Positions 52,769 to 61,818 of a DNA stretch of 64,000 bases are shown piece by piece (position 1 is the stretch's first letter; every line of letters begins with the position of its first letter). The stretch is from positions 414,454 through 478,453 of the forward strand of contig NZ_FOXL01000005.1 in the NCBI RefSeq assembly GCF_900115705.1, given 5' to 3'. A program made the translations under genes and the position numbers. The notes beneath the pieces are model-generated. The model had not been told where the DNA came from and did not search any database. It saw nothing but the letters and a program-made list of their open reading frames with translations. The DNA is from Frateuria terrea (lineage in GTDB: Bacteria > Pseudomonadota > Gammaproteobacteria > Xanthomonadales > Rhodanobacteraceae).

Positions 52769-53233
52769 ATGGCACCACGCATCCTGCTCGCCCCCGCCCT
52801 CGCCCTGCTGCTAGCCTGTCCCCTGGCCATGGCGCAAGACGCTCCATCCACGTCGCCGGGGCGCACCCTGCCCGCGCCCGACCACGCCTCCATGCGCCAT
52901 CGCATGCACCGCATGCACATGGAGCGCGGCCCTGGCTCGGGCGCGATGTCCGACCTGCATGCGCTGGAGCGCCTGTATCGCAAGGCCGGGCGCGAGAAGG
53001 ACCTGGCCGGTATCTACAACGAGGTTTTGTCCAAGTCGCAGGATCCGCACCTGCGCACCTACGCCTACCACCGCCTCGCCCGCCTGCAGGCGCAGCCGGC
53101 CAATGTCGACCAGGCCATCGCCACACTGCGCAAGAGCCTGTCGGAGAATCTCGCCAACGAGGCGAAGATGCGTGCCGACCGCGAGCGCATGCGGGCGCAA
53201 TGGCAGCAGTCGGAGAGGCCGGCGGCACGCTGA
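52769..53233 (+). CDS. Small secreted helical protein, unknown function
   Basis: A 154-residue protein with a signal peptide (cleavage after LAMAQ), a His/Met-rich stretch (MRHRMHRMHMERG, about residues 42-54) and a helical C-terminal half with TPR-like character (LERLYRKAGREKDLAGIYNEVL, YHRLARLQAQPANVDQAIATLRK). The His/Met cluster could bind copper or another metal, but this is only suggestive. A CGGAG site precedes the ATG. Divergent from the GSGD-repeat protein. Confidence 0.65.
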   Translation: MAPRILLAPALALLLACPLAMAQDAPSTSPGRTLPAPDHASMRHRMHRMHMERGPGSGAMSDLHALERLYRKAGREKDLAGIYNEVLSKSQDPHLRTYAYHRLARLQAQPANVDQAIATLRKSLSENLANEAKMRADRERMRAQWQQSERPAAR

Positions 53234-53328
53234 GTCGCTGGAGGTCCGCAAGGTGACCTTGGCCCACCTTGCGGAAATACCGGTGCGCCCTTTCGCGCGA
53301 GGACGTCGGTGGCCGAGGCCGACCTAGG

Positions 53329-54126
53329 TCATTCTTCGCGCTTGGCCTGCCGCCAGAGCGCTTCCTGCTCTTCCAGGCTTCGTTCGATCAGCGGACGGCC
53401 TTCGGCGGCGGCCAGCGCTTCCATCGCGCGGAAGCGGCGCTCGAACTTGGCGTTGGCACGGCGCAATGCGCGCGAAAAATCGACGCCCGCATGGCGGGCC
53501 AGGTTGGCGGTGACGAACAGCACGTCGCCCAACTCGTCCTCCAGCCGCTCGGCGGCCGCGCCGCGCTCGAACTCGACGCGGACCTCCTCCACTTCCTCGG
53601 CCAGCTTGTCCAGCATCGGCCCGGCTTCACGCCACTCGAAGCCGACGCTCGCGGCGCGCTGCTGCAGCTTGGCAGCACGCTTCCATTCGGGCAGGCCGCG
53701 GGAGACGCCGGCCAGGGCGCTGGCATCGTGTGCCTCGCCGCGGCGGACGCGTTCGGCTGCCTTGATCGCTTCCCAGGCGCGCGTCTGCGCTGCCACGTCC
53801 TCGTAGCGTTCTTCGCCGAAGACGTGCGGGTGGCGCCGGCGCATCTTGTCGGCGATCGCGTGGGCGACGTCGGCGAAGTCGAACAGACCCTGCTCGCTGG
53901 CCATCTGTGCGTGGAACACCACTTGCAGCAACAGGTCGCCCAGCTCGTCGCGCAGGTCGTCGAAGTCACCACGATCGATCGCATCGGCGACTTCGTAGGC
54001 TTCCTCGATGGTGTAGGGCGCGATCGAGGCGAAATCCTGCTGCACGTCCCACGGGCAGCCGCGCTCGGGATCACGCAGGCGCGCCATGATCGCAAGCAGG
54101 TCCTCCAGCGTGTGGCGCGCCGCCAC
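53329..54126 (-). CDS. mazG: Nucleoside triphosphate pyrophosphohydrolase MazG
   Basis: Hydrolyses (d)NTPs, and by family lowers ppGpp during starvation. The 265 residues carry two MazG domains, each with the EExxE...ExxD metal signature: EEAYEVADAI with DELGDLLLQVVFHA, and EEVEEVRVEF with DELGDVLFVTANLA. The N terminus LEDLLAIMARLRDPERGCPWD is characteristic. The GTG at 54126 begins two bases after the cysQ stop and gives the standard length; a Met inside the first helix would cut into the domain. Confidence 0.93.
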   Translation of the reverse strand: MAARHTLEDLLAIMARLRDPERGCPWDVQQDFASIAPYTIEEAYEVADAIDRGDFDDLRDELGDLLLQVVFHAQMASEQGLFDFADVAHAIADKMRRRHPHVFGEERYEDVAAQTRAWEAIKAAERVRRGEAHDASALAGVSRGLPEWKRAAKLQQRAASVGFEWREAGPMLDKLAEEVEEVRVEFERGAAAERLEDELGDVLFVTANLARHAGVDFSRALRRANAKFERRFRAMEALAAAEGRPLIERSLEEQEALWRQAKREE

Positions 54127-54128
54127 GC

Positions 54129-54953
54129 TCAAGCCGGCCGTGCCCTGCCCAGTCGCGCCTTCCAGTCCACCCCGCGATCGCCCACGGCGAGGAACTCGGG
54201 ATTGAGCACCGACTCCTCCGTGTTGTAGCGCAGCGGCTCGCCGGCCAGGTCCAGTACCGCGCCGCCGGCCTGTTCCAACACGCATTGCGCGGCCGCCGTG
54301 TCCCATTCGCTGGTCGGCCCCAGCCGCAGGTAGAGGTCGGCCACGGCGCGGGCGATCAGGCAGAACTTCAGCGAGGAGCCCATCGGGAACGGCTGGTAGG
54401 GCGTGCCCAACAGCGTGCCCAGGAATTCGTGCGTGTCGTTGCCGTGCGAGCGGCTGCCGGCGACCACCGCGGGTGCGGCCAGCGTGCGTACGCCGATCGG
54501 CTGCCACTGGCCGCCGGCGTGCTGCTGCAGCCACGCGCCCTGGCCATCGGCCGCCGCGTAAAGCTCGCCGGTGACCGGCGCCAGCACCACGCCAAGCACC
54601 GGGCGATGGCCCTCGATGAGCGCGATGTTGACGGTGAACTCGCCGTTGCGCTTGACGAACTCGCGCGTGCCGTCGAGCGGGTCGACCAGCCAGTAGCGCG
54701 ACCACGTGCGGCGCTGCTCCCACGGAGCGGCGCGCGCCTCCTCCGACAGCACCGGCACGTCCGGCGCAATGCGCGCCAGGCCCGCGGCGATCACGCGCTG
54801 CGCCGCCAGGTCGGCAGCGGTGAGCGGCGAGGCATCCTCCTTGTGCTCCACCGCGAACTCGTCGCGATAGATGGCGAGGATGGCGGTGCCGGCCTCGCGC
54901 GCGATCGCGCCCACCTCGCCCAGCAGGCCGGTTTCCGGTGCCACCGCGCTCAT
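54129..54953 (-). CDS. cysQ: 3'(2'),5'-bisphosphate nucleotidase CysQ
   Basis: Inositol-monophosphatase-fold enzyme that hydrolyses PAP, the by-product of sulfate assimilation. The 274 residues show the metal motifs VLSEE, LVDPLDGTREFVKRNGEFTVNIAL and WDTAAAQCVLEQAGG. The REFVKRNG segment is CysQ-specific. It starts four bases inside the nudE stop region (ATGA overlap) in the coupled run that ends with mazG. Confidence 0.93.
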   Translation of the reverse strand: MSAVAPETGLLGEVGAIAREAGTAILAIYRDEFAVEHKEDASPLTAADLAAQRVIAAGLARIAPDVPVLSEEARAAPWEQRRTWSRYWLVDPLDGTREFVKRNGEFTVNIALIEGHRPVLGVVLAPVTGELYAAADGQGAWLQQHAGGQWQPIGVRTLAAPAVVAGSRSHGNDTHEFLGTLLGTPYQPFPMGSSLKFCLIARAVADLYLRLGPTSEWDTAAAQCVLEQAGGAVLDLAGEPLRYNTEESVLNPEFLAVGDRGVDWKARLGRARPA

Positions 54954-55504
54954 GGCTGGAACCGCCCGGCCAGGTATTCGCGCGCCATGAAGAGCGCAGC
55001 GATCGAGCGCCCTTCGGTCACGTCGTCACGGCCGATCAAGGCATGCAGTTCGGAAAGCTTCCATGGCACCACGTCCAACTCCTCCGGTTCGTCGCCGGGC
55101 AGGCGTTCGGGGTATAGGTCCTGCGCCAGCACCACATGCGCCATGTGCGTCATGTAGCCGGGCGAGAGCGACAGGTTGTGCAGGATTTTCAGGCGGTTCG
55201 CGCCGTAGCCGATTTCTTCCTTCAGCTCGCGGTCGGCTCCCTGCTCGGCGGTCTCGTCCTGGTCGAGCCGGCCCTTGGGCAGCGAGAGCTCGTAACGACC
55301 CACGCCCGCGCCGTATTCGCGCACCAGCAGTACGGTGTCGTCATCGAGCATCGGCACGATGATTACCGCACCCAGGCCACTGGCGCGCAGCCGCTCGTAG
55401 GTGCGCTTCTCGCCGTTGGAGAACTCCAGGTCCAGTTGCTCGACGCGCAGGAAACGGCTGTCGACGCACTCGCGGGTGGCATGGATGATCGGTGGCTTGC
55501 GCAT
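54950..55504 (-). CDS. nudE: ADP compounds hydrolase NudE
   Basis: NUDIX enzyme that hydrolyses ADP-ribose, NADH and Ap3A-like compounds. The 184 residues contain the Nudix box GRLDQDETAEQGADRELKEEIG and the family segments RTYERLRASGLGAVIIVPM and SPGYMTHMAHVVLAQDL. The nudE-cysQ adjacency is a common gammaproteobacterial pair. It overlaps cysQ by four bases and lies nine bases after the inositol-phosphatase-like gene. Confidence 0.93.
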   Translation of the reverse strand: MRKPPIIHATRECVDSRFLRVEQLDLEFSNGEKRTYERLRASGLGAVIIVPMLDDDTVLLVREYGAGVGRYELSLPKGRLDQDETAEQGADRELKEEIGYGANRLKILHNLSLSPGYMTHMAHVVLAQDLYPERLPGDEPEELDVVPWKLSELHALIGRDDVTEGRSIAALFMAREYLAGRFQP

Positions 55505-55513
55505 CGGGCAATT

Positions 55514-56299
55514 CTAGCCCGCCCGCGCATGATGCATGCGTGCAAGCGCCTGCGTGTGGATCGCCGGCACGCCGGCCAGCACGCTGCCCGTTTCCAGGGT
55601 CGGCGGCCGGCCATCCAGGTCGGTAAATACGCCGCCGGCCTCGCGCACGATCACCGCCAGCGCGGCGACATCGAGGATGTTCACGTCCGACTCGACGACC
55701 AGATCCAGCCCACCGCGCGCGAGCAGGTGGTAGTGGCAGAAATCGCCATAGCCTCGGATGCGGCTGCTGTCGCGGATCAGCGCGCCGAGCGCATCCCAGC
55801 GCGCATCGGCGGTGAGCGTCTTGACGTTGCCGATGGAAACCGATGCCTGGGACATCGCCTCGGTCCCAGCCACCCGCACGCGCTCGCCATCGAGCCAGGC
55901 ACCCGCGCCGGCGCGTGCCCACATCGTCTCGCCGTAGACCGGCGCGCTGGAGACGCCCAGCACCAGTTGGCCGCGATCCATCAGTGCGATCTGCGTGGAG
56001 AAGAACGGCGTGCGCCGCACGAAGCTCTTGGTGCCGTCGAGTGGATCGACCAGCCACAACAGGCCGTCGCACGCCCCTTCCAGGCCATATTCCTCGCCGA
56101 AGATCGCCGCCTGCGGCAGCGCCGTGGCCAGCACGGCGCGGATCGCCTGTTCGGCTTCGCGGTCGGCGGCGGTGACGGGCGTAGCGTCGGCCTTCCATTC
56201 GACCGCCACGCCACGGTTCCAGTAGTGGCGGATGATCTCGGCCGCCGCCGCGGCAGCCTCGCGGGCGGCGGACAGGGCGTGTTCGGCGTCGTAACTCAT
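55514..56299 (-). CDS. Inositol monophosphatase family protein, histidinol-phosphatase-like
   Basis: A 261-residue Mg2+-dependent phosphatase. The motifs are FGEEYG, LVDPLDGTKSFVRRTPFFSTQIAL and DVAALAVIVREAGG. The segment after the DGT motif (KSFVRRTPFF) resembles HisN-type histidinol-phosphatases more than true inositol phosphatases. It is distinct from the CysQ paralogue two genes downstream. The start overlaps the gspN stop by four bases. Substrate is inferred, not shown. Confidence 0.85.
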   Translation of the reverse strand: MSYDAEHALSAAREAAAAAAEIIRHYWNRGVAVEWKADATPVTAADREAEQAIRAVLATALPQAAIFGEEYGLEGACDGLLWLVDPLDGTKSFVRRTPFFSTQIALMDRGQLVLGVSSAPVYGETMWARAGAGAWLDGERVRVAGTEAMSQASVSIGNVKTLTADARWDALGALIRDSSRIRGYGDFCHYHLLARGGLDLVVESDVNILDVAALAVIVREAGGVFTDLDGRPPTLETGSVLAGVPAIHTQALARMHHARAG

Positions 56300-57078
56300 C
56301 GGGTGGTTTCCGGTGTGGCGGCGGCAAGCCCGTTGCGGCGGTGCAGATGGACCGAACCGTCCGCGTCCGGCCGCCCCAGGCGGGCCAGCCAGCGGCGCAG
56401 CGCCGGGTCGGCGGTGCGCGGTTGCAGCAGCAGGTCCAGGCGCCAGCCGAGCGGGCTGGCCTGCCATTGGCCTTCGACGTGCAGCGGTCCCTTGCCTTGG
56501 TCGTGGAGTTCCCCGTGCAGCACACCATTGGCGCCATCCAGGGTCATCACCCAATCTCCCAGCCCGACGGCTTGCGCAGGCGTCTGCATCGCCGCGTCGC
56601 CCCACTGCGCCCGGCCATCCAGTTCGACCGGCCAGTTCGCCTGCAGCACGACACGCTGCAGCGTGGCCGTCAGCGTGCCCTGCGGCGAGCCCAGCGAGGT
56701 GTCGAGCCGGGGCGCCCAGGTCGCCAGGTCACTGCGCAGCGCCACGTCGCTCCAGACCGGCCGTCCCTGCGCGTCGCGTTGCAGGCGGCCGCGCGCGGCA
56801 AGCATCGGTCCGTCGAAGGCAAGCTGCAGGTCCAGCCGTCCCCACAGCGCGCGGCGCGAGAGCCGCCAGTGCACGGCGCCCAGGGAACGGCCATCCGGGC
56901 CACGCAGCTGCTCCGCCGCACCGTCCCAGACGAGCCCATGCACGCGCTCGAGCCTCACCCCATGCAATCGCGATTGCACGAACGGCGCCGCCCAGCGCGC
57001 CGGCAGGAACAGCACCAGCAGCACGACGAGCAGCAACACGATGGCAACCGAGAGCCAGGCGGCGCGCGAGCGTTTCAC
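56296..57078 (-). CDS. gspN: Type II secretion system protein N (GspN), orphan
   Basis: A 260-residue bitopic protein with an N-terminal helix (about 8-25) and a periplasmic domain with the GspN pattern: LHGVRLERVHGLVWDGAAEQL, VHWRLSRRALWGRLDLQL and LDGRAQWGDAAMQ. No other gsp gene lies within the window; it heads a run of nucleotide-metabolism genes. The start GTG 57078 follows AAGGA by five bases; an ATG at 57111 in frame lacks a good site. In T2SS, GspN is non-essential or auxiliary in several species. Confidence 0.8.
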   Translation of the reverse strand: MKRSRAAWLSVAIVLLLVVLLVLFLPARWAAPFVQSRLHGVRLERVHGLVWDGAAEQLRGPDGRSLGAVHWRLSRRALWGRLDLQLAFDGPMLAARGRLQRDAQGRPVWSDVALRSDLATWAPRLDTSLGSPQGTLTATLQRVVLQANWPVELDGRAQWGDAAMQTPAQAVGLGDWVMTLDGANGVLHGELHDQGKGPLHVEGQWQASPLGWRLDLLLQPRTADPALRRWLARLGRPDADGSVHLHRRNGLAAATPETTR

Positions 57079-57127
57079 CCCGATCCTTGAACTTGAGCGG
57101 CCATGCCGCAACGCCGATCATAGCCGG

Positions 57128-58507
57128 ATGAGCCTTCCCTCCTCCGATGCGCCGGCCCTCGCCGGCAACGCCGCGCTGGCCGCGCGCGACCTCAGGCACG
57201 TGTGGCACCCCTGCACGCAGATGCACGACCACGAGAGCATCCCGATGGTGCCGATCGTGCGCGGCGAAGGGGCCTGGCTCATCGACGCGGACGGACGACG
57301 CTACCTGGACGGCGTGAGCTCGTGGTGGACCAACCTGTTCGGACACGCCAACCCGCGCCTGGCCGCGGCGCTGGCCGATCAGGCGCAACGACTGGAGCAC
57401 GTGATCTTCGCCGGCTTCACCCACGAACCGGCGATCGAGCTGGCCGAGGAGCTGGTGCGGATCACGCCGCCGGGGCTCGATCGCGTGTTCTTTGCCGACA
57501 ACGGCTCAGCGGCGGTCGAAGTGGCGCTGAAGATGAGCTTCCACTATTGGCTCAACCGCGGCCACGGCGAGAAGACGCGCTTCATCGCGCTCACCGGCAG
57601 CTACCACGGCGAGACGCTGGGCGCGCTGTCGGTCAGCGACGTGGCGCTGTACCGCAAGACCTACGCGCCCTTGCTGCTGACGCCGATCCTGGCGCCCTCG
57701 CCGGACGCCTACGAGGGCGAGCCGGGCGAGACGCCGGCGCAGGTCGCCGCGCGCCGGCTGGTCGCGTTGCGCGCCCTGCTCGAACGGCATGCGCACGAGA
57801 CCTGCGCGGTGATCGTCGAGCCGCTGGTGCAGTGCGCCGGCGGCATGCGCATGTACCACCCCGACTACCTTGCCGGCCTGCGCCGCCTGTGCGACGAATT
57901 CGAGGTCCACTTCATCGCGGACGAAATCGCGGTGGGCTTCGGCCGAACCGGCACGTTGTTCGCCTGCGAGCAGGCAGCGGTCGCACCGGACTTCATGTGC
58001 CTGTCCAAGGGACTGACCGGCGGCACGCTGCCCTTGTCCGCCGTGCTCACCACCGAGGCCGTGTACGCGGCGTTCTACGCCGAATACAGCGCCGGCAAGG
58101 CGTTCCTGCACTCGCACAGCTATACCGGCAACCCGCTGGCCTGCCGGGTGGCGCTGGAGACGCTGGCGATCTTCCGCGACGAGCCCGTGCTGGAGCGCAA
58201 CCGCGCCCTGGCTGGGCACTTGGCGCAGCGACTGGTTCCGCTGCGCGACCACCGGCACGTGGCCGACGTGCGCCAGACCGGCATGATCGCCGCCGTCGAA
58301 CTGGTCGCCGACAAGTGCAGCCGTACGCCCTGGCCCGCGGCCGAGCGGCGCGGCATGCGGGTGTACCTGCACGGGCTGCAGCACGGGGCGCTGCTGCGGC
58401 CATTGGGCAACGTGGTGTATTTCATGCCGCCGTACGTGGTCACGACCGGCGAGATCGACCATCTGGTCGACGTGGCCGTCGCTGGCATCGAGCGGGCGGT
58501 GGCCTGA
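57128..58507 (+). CDS. bioA: Adenosylmethionine-8-amino-7-oxononanoate aminotransferase
   Basis: PLP enzyme that converts KAPA to DAPA in biotin synthesis with SAM as amino donor. The 459 residues show the BioA N terminus RHVWHPCTQMHDHE, GSAAVEVALKM, FIALTGSYHGETLGALSVSD, the FIADEIAVGFGRTG Asp region, PLP lysine K294 in LSKGLTGG, and HSHSYTGNPLAC. The frame is open far upstream because of high G+C, but family similarity begins at the ATG at 57128. Divergent from gspN with a 49-base gap. Confidence 0.94.
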   Translation: MSLPSSDAPALAGNAALAARDLRHVWHPCTQMHDHESIPMVPIVRGEGAWLIDADGRRYLDGVSSWWTNLFGHANPRLAAALADQAQRLEHVIFAGFTHEPAIELAEELVRITPPGLDRVFFADNGSAAVEVALKMSFHYWLNRGHGEKTRFIALTGSYHGETLGALSVSDVALYRKTYAPLLLTPILAPSPDAYEGEPGETPAQVAARRLVALRALLERHAHETCAVIVEPLVQCAGGMRMYHPDYLAGLRRLCDEFEVHFIADEIAVGFGRTGTLFACEQAAVAPDFMCLSKGLTGGTLPLSAVLTTEAVYAAFYAEYSAGKAFLHSHSYTGNPLACRVALETLAIFRDEPVLERNRALAGHLAQRLVPLRDHRHVADVRQTGMIAAVELVADKCSRTPWPAAERRGMRVYLHGLQHGALLRPLGNVVYFMPPYVVTTGEIDHLVDVAVAGIERAVA

Positions 58508-58594
58508 TGACGGCGATGCCAGGCGCCAGTGTCCATGCGGTAGATCCGCAATCGACGCGGTAAGCTTCCGTTTTTTGCCGCCCTGTTTCCGACC

Positions 58595-59332
58595 TTGCGC
58601 ACCATCCGCATCCATGTCGATCAACCGCTCTCGCCCGAGAGCGAGGTGAGCCTGCCGCCCCAGGCCGGCGAGCACGTGGCGCGCGTACTGCGCCTGGGCG
58701 ACGGTGATCCGCTCGTGCTCTTCAACGGCGACGGCCACGACTATGCCGCCACCATCGTCCAAGCGGGCAAGCGGGAAGTACGGGTACGCATCGGGGACGT
58801 GCAGGTGGTCGCCAGGGAATCGCCGTTGCGGCTCACCCTGGCCCAGGGCGTGGCGCGCGGCGAGAAGATGGACCTGATCGTGCAGAAAGCGACCGAACTT
58901 GGCGTTGCCTGCATCGTGCCGTTGCTGACCGAACGCTCGGAGGTCCGGCTCGACCCGACCCGAGCGGAAAAGCGGTTGGCGCATTGGCGTGCGGTCGCTG
59001 CCAGCGCCTGTGAGCAAAGCGGACGCGCTCGTCTACCGAGCGTGTTGCCTGCCCGGTCGCTGGAGGCCTGGCTGGGCAGCCTGCCCCCGGACGGCGCGCT
59101 TCGCCTGGCACTGTTGCCCGAAGGCCACCAGTCATTGCGATCGCTTGCCGTCGGAGCCGCCGGCGGCCTGCTGGTGGTCGGGCCGGAAGGCGGCCTGGGG
59201 CAACGCGACGTGGCGCTCCTCCGCTCCGCCGGCTTCGACGGCCTGGCCTTGGGGCCGCGCATTCTGCGGACGGAAACCGCCGGCCTGGCGGCGTTGGCAG
59301 CGCTGCAGGCGGTGCATGGGGACATGGGTTAG
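58595..59332 (+). CDS. rsmE: 16S rRNA m3U1498 methyltransferase RsmE
   Basis: SPOUT methyltransferase that modifies U1498 of 16S rRNA. The 245 residues have the N-terminal PUA-like domain (EHVARVLRLGDGDPLVLFNGDG), KMDLIVQKATELGV, and the knotted SAM site GLLVVGPEGGLGQRDV and LGPRILRTETA. The start codon is TTG (58595). It lies 87 bases after bioA; 255 bases with no supported gene follow before chpC. Confidence 0.93.
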   Translation: MRTIRIHVDQPLSPESEVSLPPQAGEHVARVLRLGDGDPLVLFNGDGHDYAATIVQAGKREVRVRIGDVQVVARESPLRLTLAQGVARGEKMDLIVQKATELGVACIVPLLTERSEVRLDPTRAEKRLAHWRAVAASACEQSGRARLPSVLPARSLEAWLGSLPPDGALRLALLPEGHQSLRSLAVGAAGGLLVVGPEGGLGQRDVALLRSAGFDGLALGPRILRTETAGLAALAALQAVHGDMG

Positions 59333-59587
59333 GCGCAGAACGAGCCTGGTGGCCTGCGCGTTCAGCCCTGTCGCCCGCCCGGAGGTGCCGGAGCGGCGAT
59401 CACGGCATGCTGCTCGAGCCCTTCGACCAAGCCGCGGGAAAAATCGCCCGTCGTTGCTGAAGGGAACGGCACGCTGGCTGCAACAGCCGCAGTGGCGGTT
59501 GTTTCGAGGATAGCCGCTTACCAGCAGGCCACGCCGATCGCAGACAAGCCGAGCTCGATGCCGCCCGCGCCCAGCCGACCCACTCGA

Positions 59588-60064
59588 TCAGCTGGCGAGA
59601 TCGAGCATCTGGGTAAGCTCGCCCTCGATGCCTTCCAGGTCGGGAATCACCGCGATGTCGTCGCGCACCAGCACCTGCGCCTTCACGCCAGGCGGCAACG
59701 GCGCACCATCGTGCGTCGGGATGATCAACTCGGCATTGAGCGTGGTCAGGCGTGGGAAACCCTGGGTCACGACCGCGATGAAAGGCAGCCTGGCGTTGTT
59801 GCCCAAGGCCTTCAACACGGCCACGCGCACGGCCAGTTCGGCGTCCCCCTCAGGCGCGCCGGCGAGCTTGGTGAAAGACACCAGTGGCACGCGCCATCCG
59901 CGCCAGGCAATGCGGCCGAGCAGCCACTCGGGGGCGCCTTCGACCGGCTCGGGTGTCGGCAGGGTGATGACTTCGGCCACGGTGGCATTGGGCAGCAGCA
60001 GGCGCAGCTGGCCTACCGGCACCAGGACGCAGCGGATTTCGCGCGGCAGGAGTTGTTCGCTCAT
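59588..60064 (-). CDS. chpC: CheW-like chemotaxis adaptor ChpC of the Chp/Pil system
   Basis: A 158-residue CheW-domain protein (IRCVLVPVGQLRLLLPNATVAEVI, LLGRIAWRGWRVPLVSF). CheW-type adaptors link chemoreceptors to the histidine kinase; ChpC is the second adaptor in the Pil-Chp pathway that controls twitching motility and cAMP/c-di-GMP signalling. The start at 60064 overlaps the stop of the ChpB-like gene by four bases (ATGA), so the two are translationally coupled. Confidence 0.86.
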   Translation of the reverse strand: MSEQLLPREIRCVLVPVGQLRLLLPNATVAEVITLPTPEPVEGAPEWLLGRIAWRGWRVPLVSFTKLAGAPEGDAELAVRVAVLKALGNNARLPFIAVVTQGFPRLTTLNAELIIPTHDGAPLPPGVKAQVLVRDDIAVIPDLEGIEGELTQMLDLAS

Positions 60065-61818
60065 GGCTGACCTTCCGAAAAGAGCTCGGCCAGGCGCGCC
60101 GCCAGTTCGGCAGGCGTACCGGCAAGATGGGACAGGTTTTCGGCCAGCACCCCGCTGACCATGTCGGCCGCATGCGTGCCGCCACTCGCCTCGACCCAGA
60201 CCTGGCCACCGCGATCGTGCACCGCCTGGCAACCCGCGACTGCGTCGGTGGAGCGGCCGGCAAACACGATGGCCACCACGTCACGGCCGAATGTGTCCGC
60301 AGCCTGCGAGAAGCTGGCGTCGATCGACGGCACGTGGGTAGAGCCCGCCTCGATCGGCTGCAACTGGACCGAACCGTCACGACGCAGGCTGACCTGCCGA
60401 TCGGACGGCACCACCAGGATTTCGCCGACACGGGCGCGCAGGCCCGGCTCGGCCAGTCGGACCGGCAGCGAGCACTGCGAGGAGAAATACTCCACCAACC
60501 CGTCGGCAGGACGGCCCGCCAGGTGCTGGGTATGCAGCACAACGGCACGCAGGCCCGCGGGCAGCGCAGCCAGGAACTCGCCCACCGAAGCGGTGCTCTC
60601 GGTCGTGGCGCCGAGTACGACCACGCGGGGCAGCACGCTCACCGGCACCTCGAGCACCATTTCGTGCGCAGGCTCGAAATTCTGCGGTGCAATGGCTTCC
60701 TCCAGCGAAACCAGCTCGAGGCTCAGCCCCGGCAGGATCGGCGATTCGTCTTCACTGGCATCCGGCGCCAGATAGTCCGAGGCGCTGACTTTCTCGATGC
60801 CGAAGTCGGCCGGATCCATGCGCTCGGCCGTGGCCGCCGGCGTCGCAGCCGGCTCGCCGTCGTCGAGCAGGGCCCAGCTGTCGGACAGTCGCGAAGCCAC
60901 AGACGGAGGCTCCGCCGTGCGTATCACAGTCGAGACAGTCTCTTCGCCGACCGGCGCCAGTGACAGATGGTCGATCTTGAAAGAGGCGTGCGCCGGCGAC
61001 GTCGCGCCAGGCTCGGCCACCACTCCCATGGCAGCTTCGAGAGCGGAGGGCTCTTGTCGCTCGGCGACCGCCCAATCTGCTTCCATGGGTTGCACCACGT
61101 CCGCAAGGACGGCCGATTCGTCCTCCAGGAAGGCTTCGACGCTGTCGTGCGCTTCAACAGTCGCCGCGGGGGCAGCTATTTCGGGGAAGGCGGGCTCGCC
61201 GATGGCCCCGTCGTGCAAGGCAGCGCCCTCACCGGCCGAATAGTTGAGTCCCGAACCGAATTCGCTGGCGTCCTCGACCGGCGTGTCGGAAGCCAGCAAG
61301 GCCTCCAGCTCGGCCGCAAGGGTTTCGGAGACAGCGGCCTGGCGCGCTTCCTCCTCGACAGCCGGCATGTCGTCCTCGGCGGCAACCGCGGTGTCAGCCA
61401 GCACAGGCTCGGCCGTCGTCGACGCAGCCGGCACCGGTTCGACCGCAGCTTCGGCGGGCGCCGGCGGGCGCGGCGGGTCGGCATCGCCCATCGCCAGCAC
61501 CTTCATGGCCAGGTGACGGGCCCAGCGGGCACGGTCCCAACCGTCCAGCCGACGGCTGGCCTGGGCATCGTTGAAAACCACTCGCGGACGCTCGCCATCG
61601 AGGGTTTCGTCCAGGCGGTCCAGCGCGCTGTCGTCCTCGTCGTCGAGGTTGACCACCAGCACGTCGGCATCCACCGAGGACAGCAACTCGCGGCTGAGCC
61701 CCTTGAGCGGGCCCTCGTGCACGATCCGCGCGCCGCGTTCCTGCAACGCACTGCGCAGCTGTTCACCCAGACCCGCGTCGTCGAACAGCAGCGCGACCGC
61801 CGGCACCGCCTCAGCCAT
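60061..61818 (-). CDS. chpB: Degenerate CheB-like protein ChpB with pseudo-receiver and long linker
   Basis: A 585-residue protein. The N-terminal 75 residues resemble a receiver domain whose phospho-acceptor position is Asn57 (VVNLDDEDD). Residues about 105-365 are an acidic, Ala/Pro-rich disordered linker. The C-terminal 180 residues resemble the CheB methylesterase domain: H432 (TQHLAG) and D525 (RSTDAVAG) are in place, but the nucleophile segment reads LGATTEST, with Thr405 instead of the Ser of GASTGG and the double Gly absent. Methylesterase activity is doubtful. Position between chpA and chpC identifies it as ChpB. Confidence 0.82.
   Translation of the reverse strand: MAEAVPAVALLFDDAGLGEQLRSALQERGARIVHEGPLKGLSRELLSSVDADVLVVNLDDEDDSALDRLDETLDGERPRVVFNDAQASRRLDGWDRARWARHLAMKVLAMGDADPPRPPAPAEAAVEPVPAASTTAEPVLADTAVAAEDDMPAVEEEARQAAVSETLAAELEALLASDTPVEDASEFGSGLNYSAGEGAALHDGAIGEPAFPEIAAPAATVEAHDSVEAFLEDESAVLADVVQPMEADWAVAERQEPSALEAAMGVVAEPGATSPAHASFKIDHLSLAPVGEETVSTVIRTAEPPSVASRLSDSWALLDDGEPAATPAATAERMDPADFGIEKVSASDYLAPDASEDESPILPGLSLELVSLEEAIAPQNFEPAHEMVLEVPVSVLPRVVVLGATTESTASVGEFLAALPAGLRAVVLHTQHLAGRPADGLVEYFSSQCSLPVRLAEPGLRARVGEILVVPSDRQVSLRRDGSVQLQPIEAGSTHVPSIDASFSQAADTFGRDVVAIVFAGRSTDAVAGCQAVHDRGGQVWVEASGGTHAADMVSGVLAENLSHLAGTPAELAARLAELFSEGQP

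Noticed and set aside
55136-57127. Two-kilobase open frame continuing upstream of bioA
   Set aside because: BioA similarity begins at 57128; the upstream translation is the shadow of nudE, the phosphatase and gspN on the other strand.
59333-59587. Possible small gene between rsmE and chpC
   Set aside because: Short frames lack ribosome binding sites and any recognisable content.
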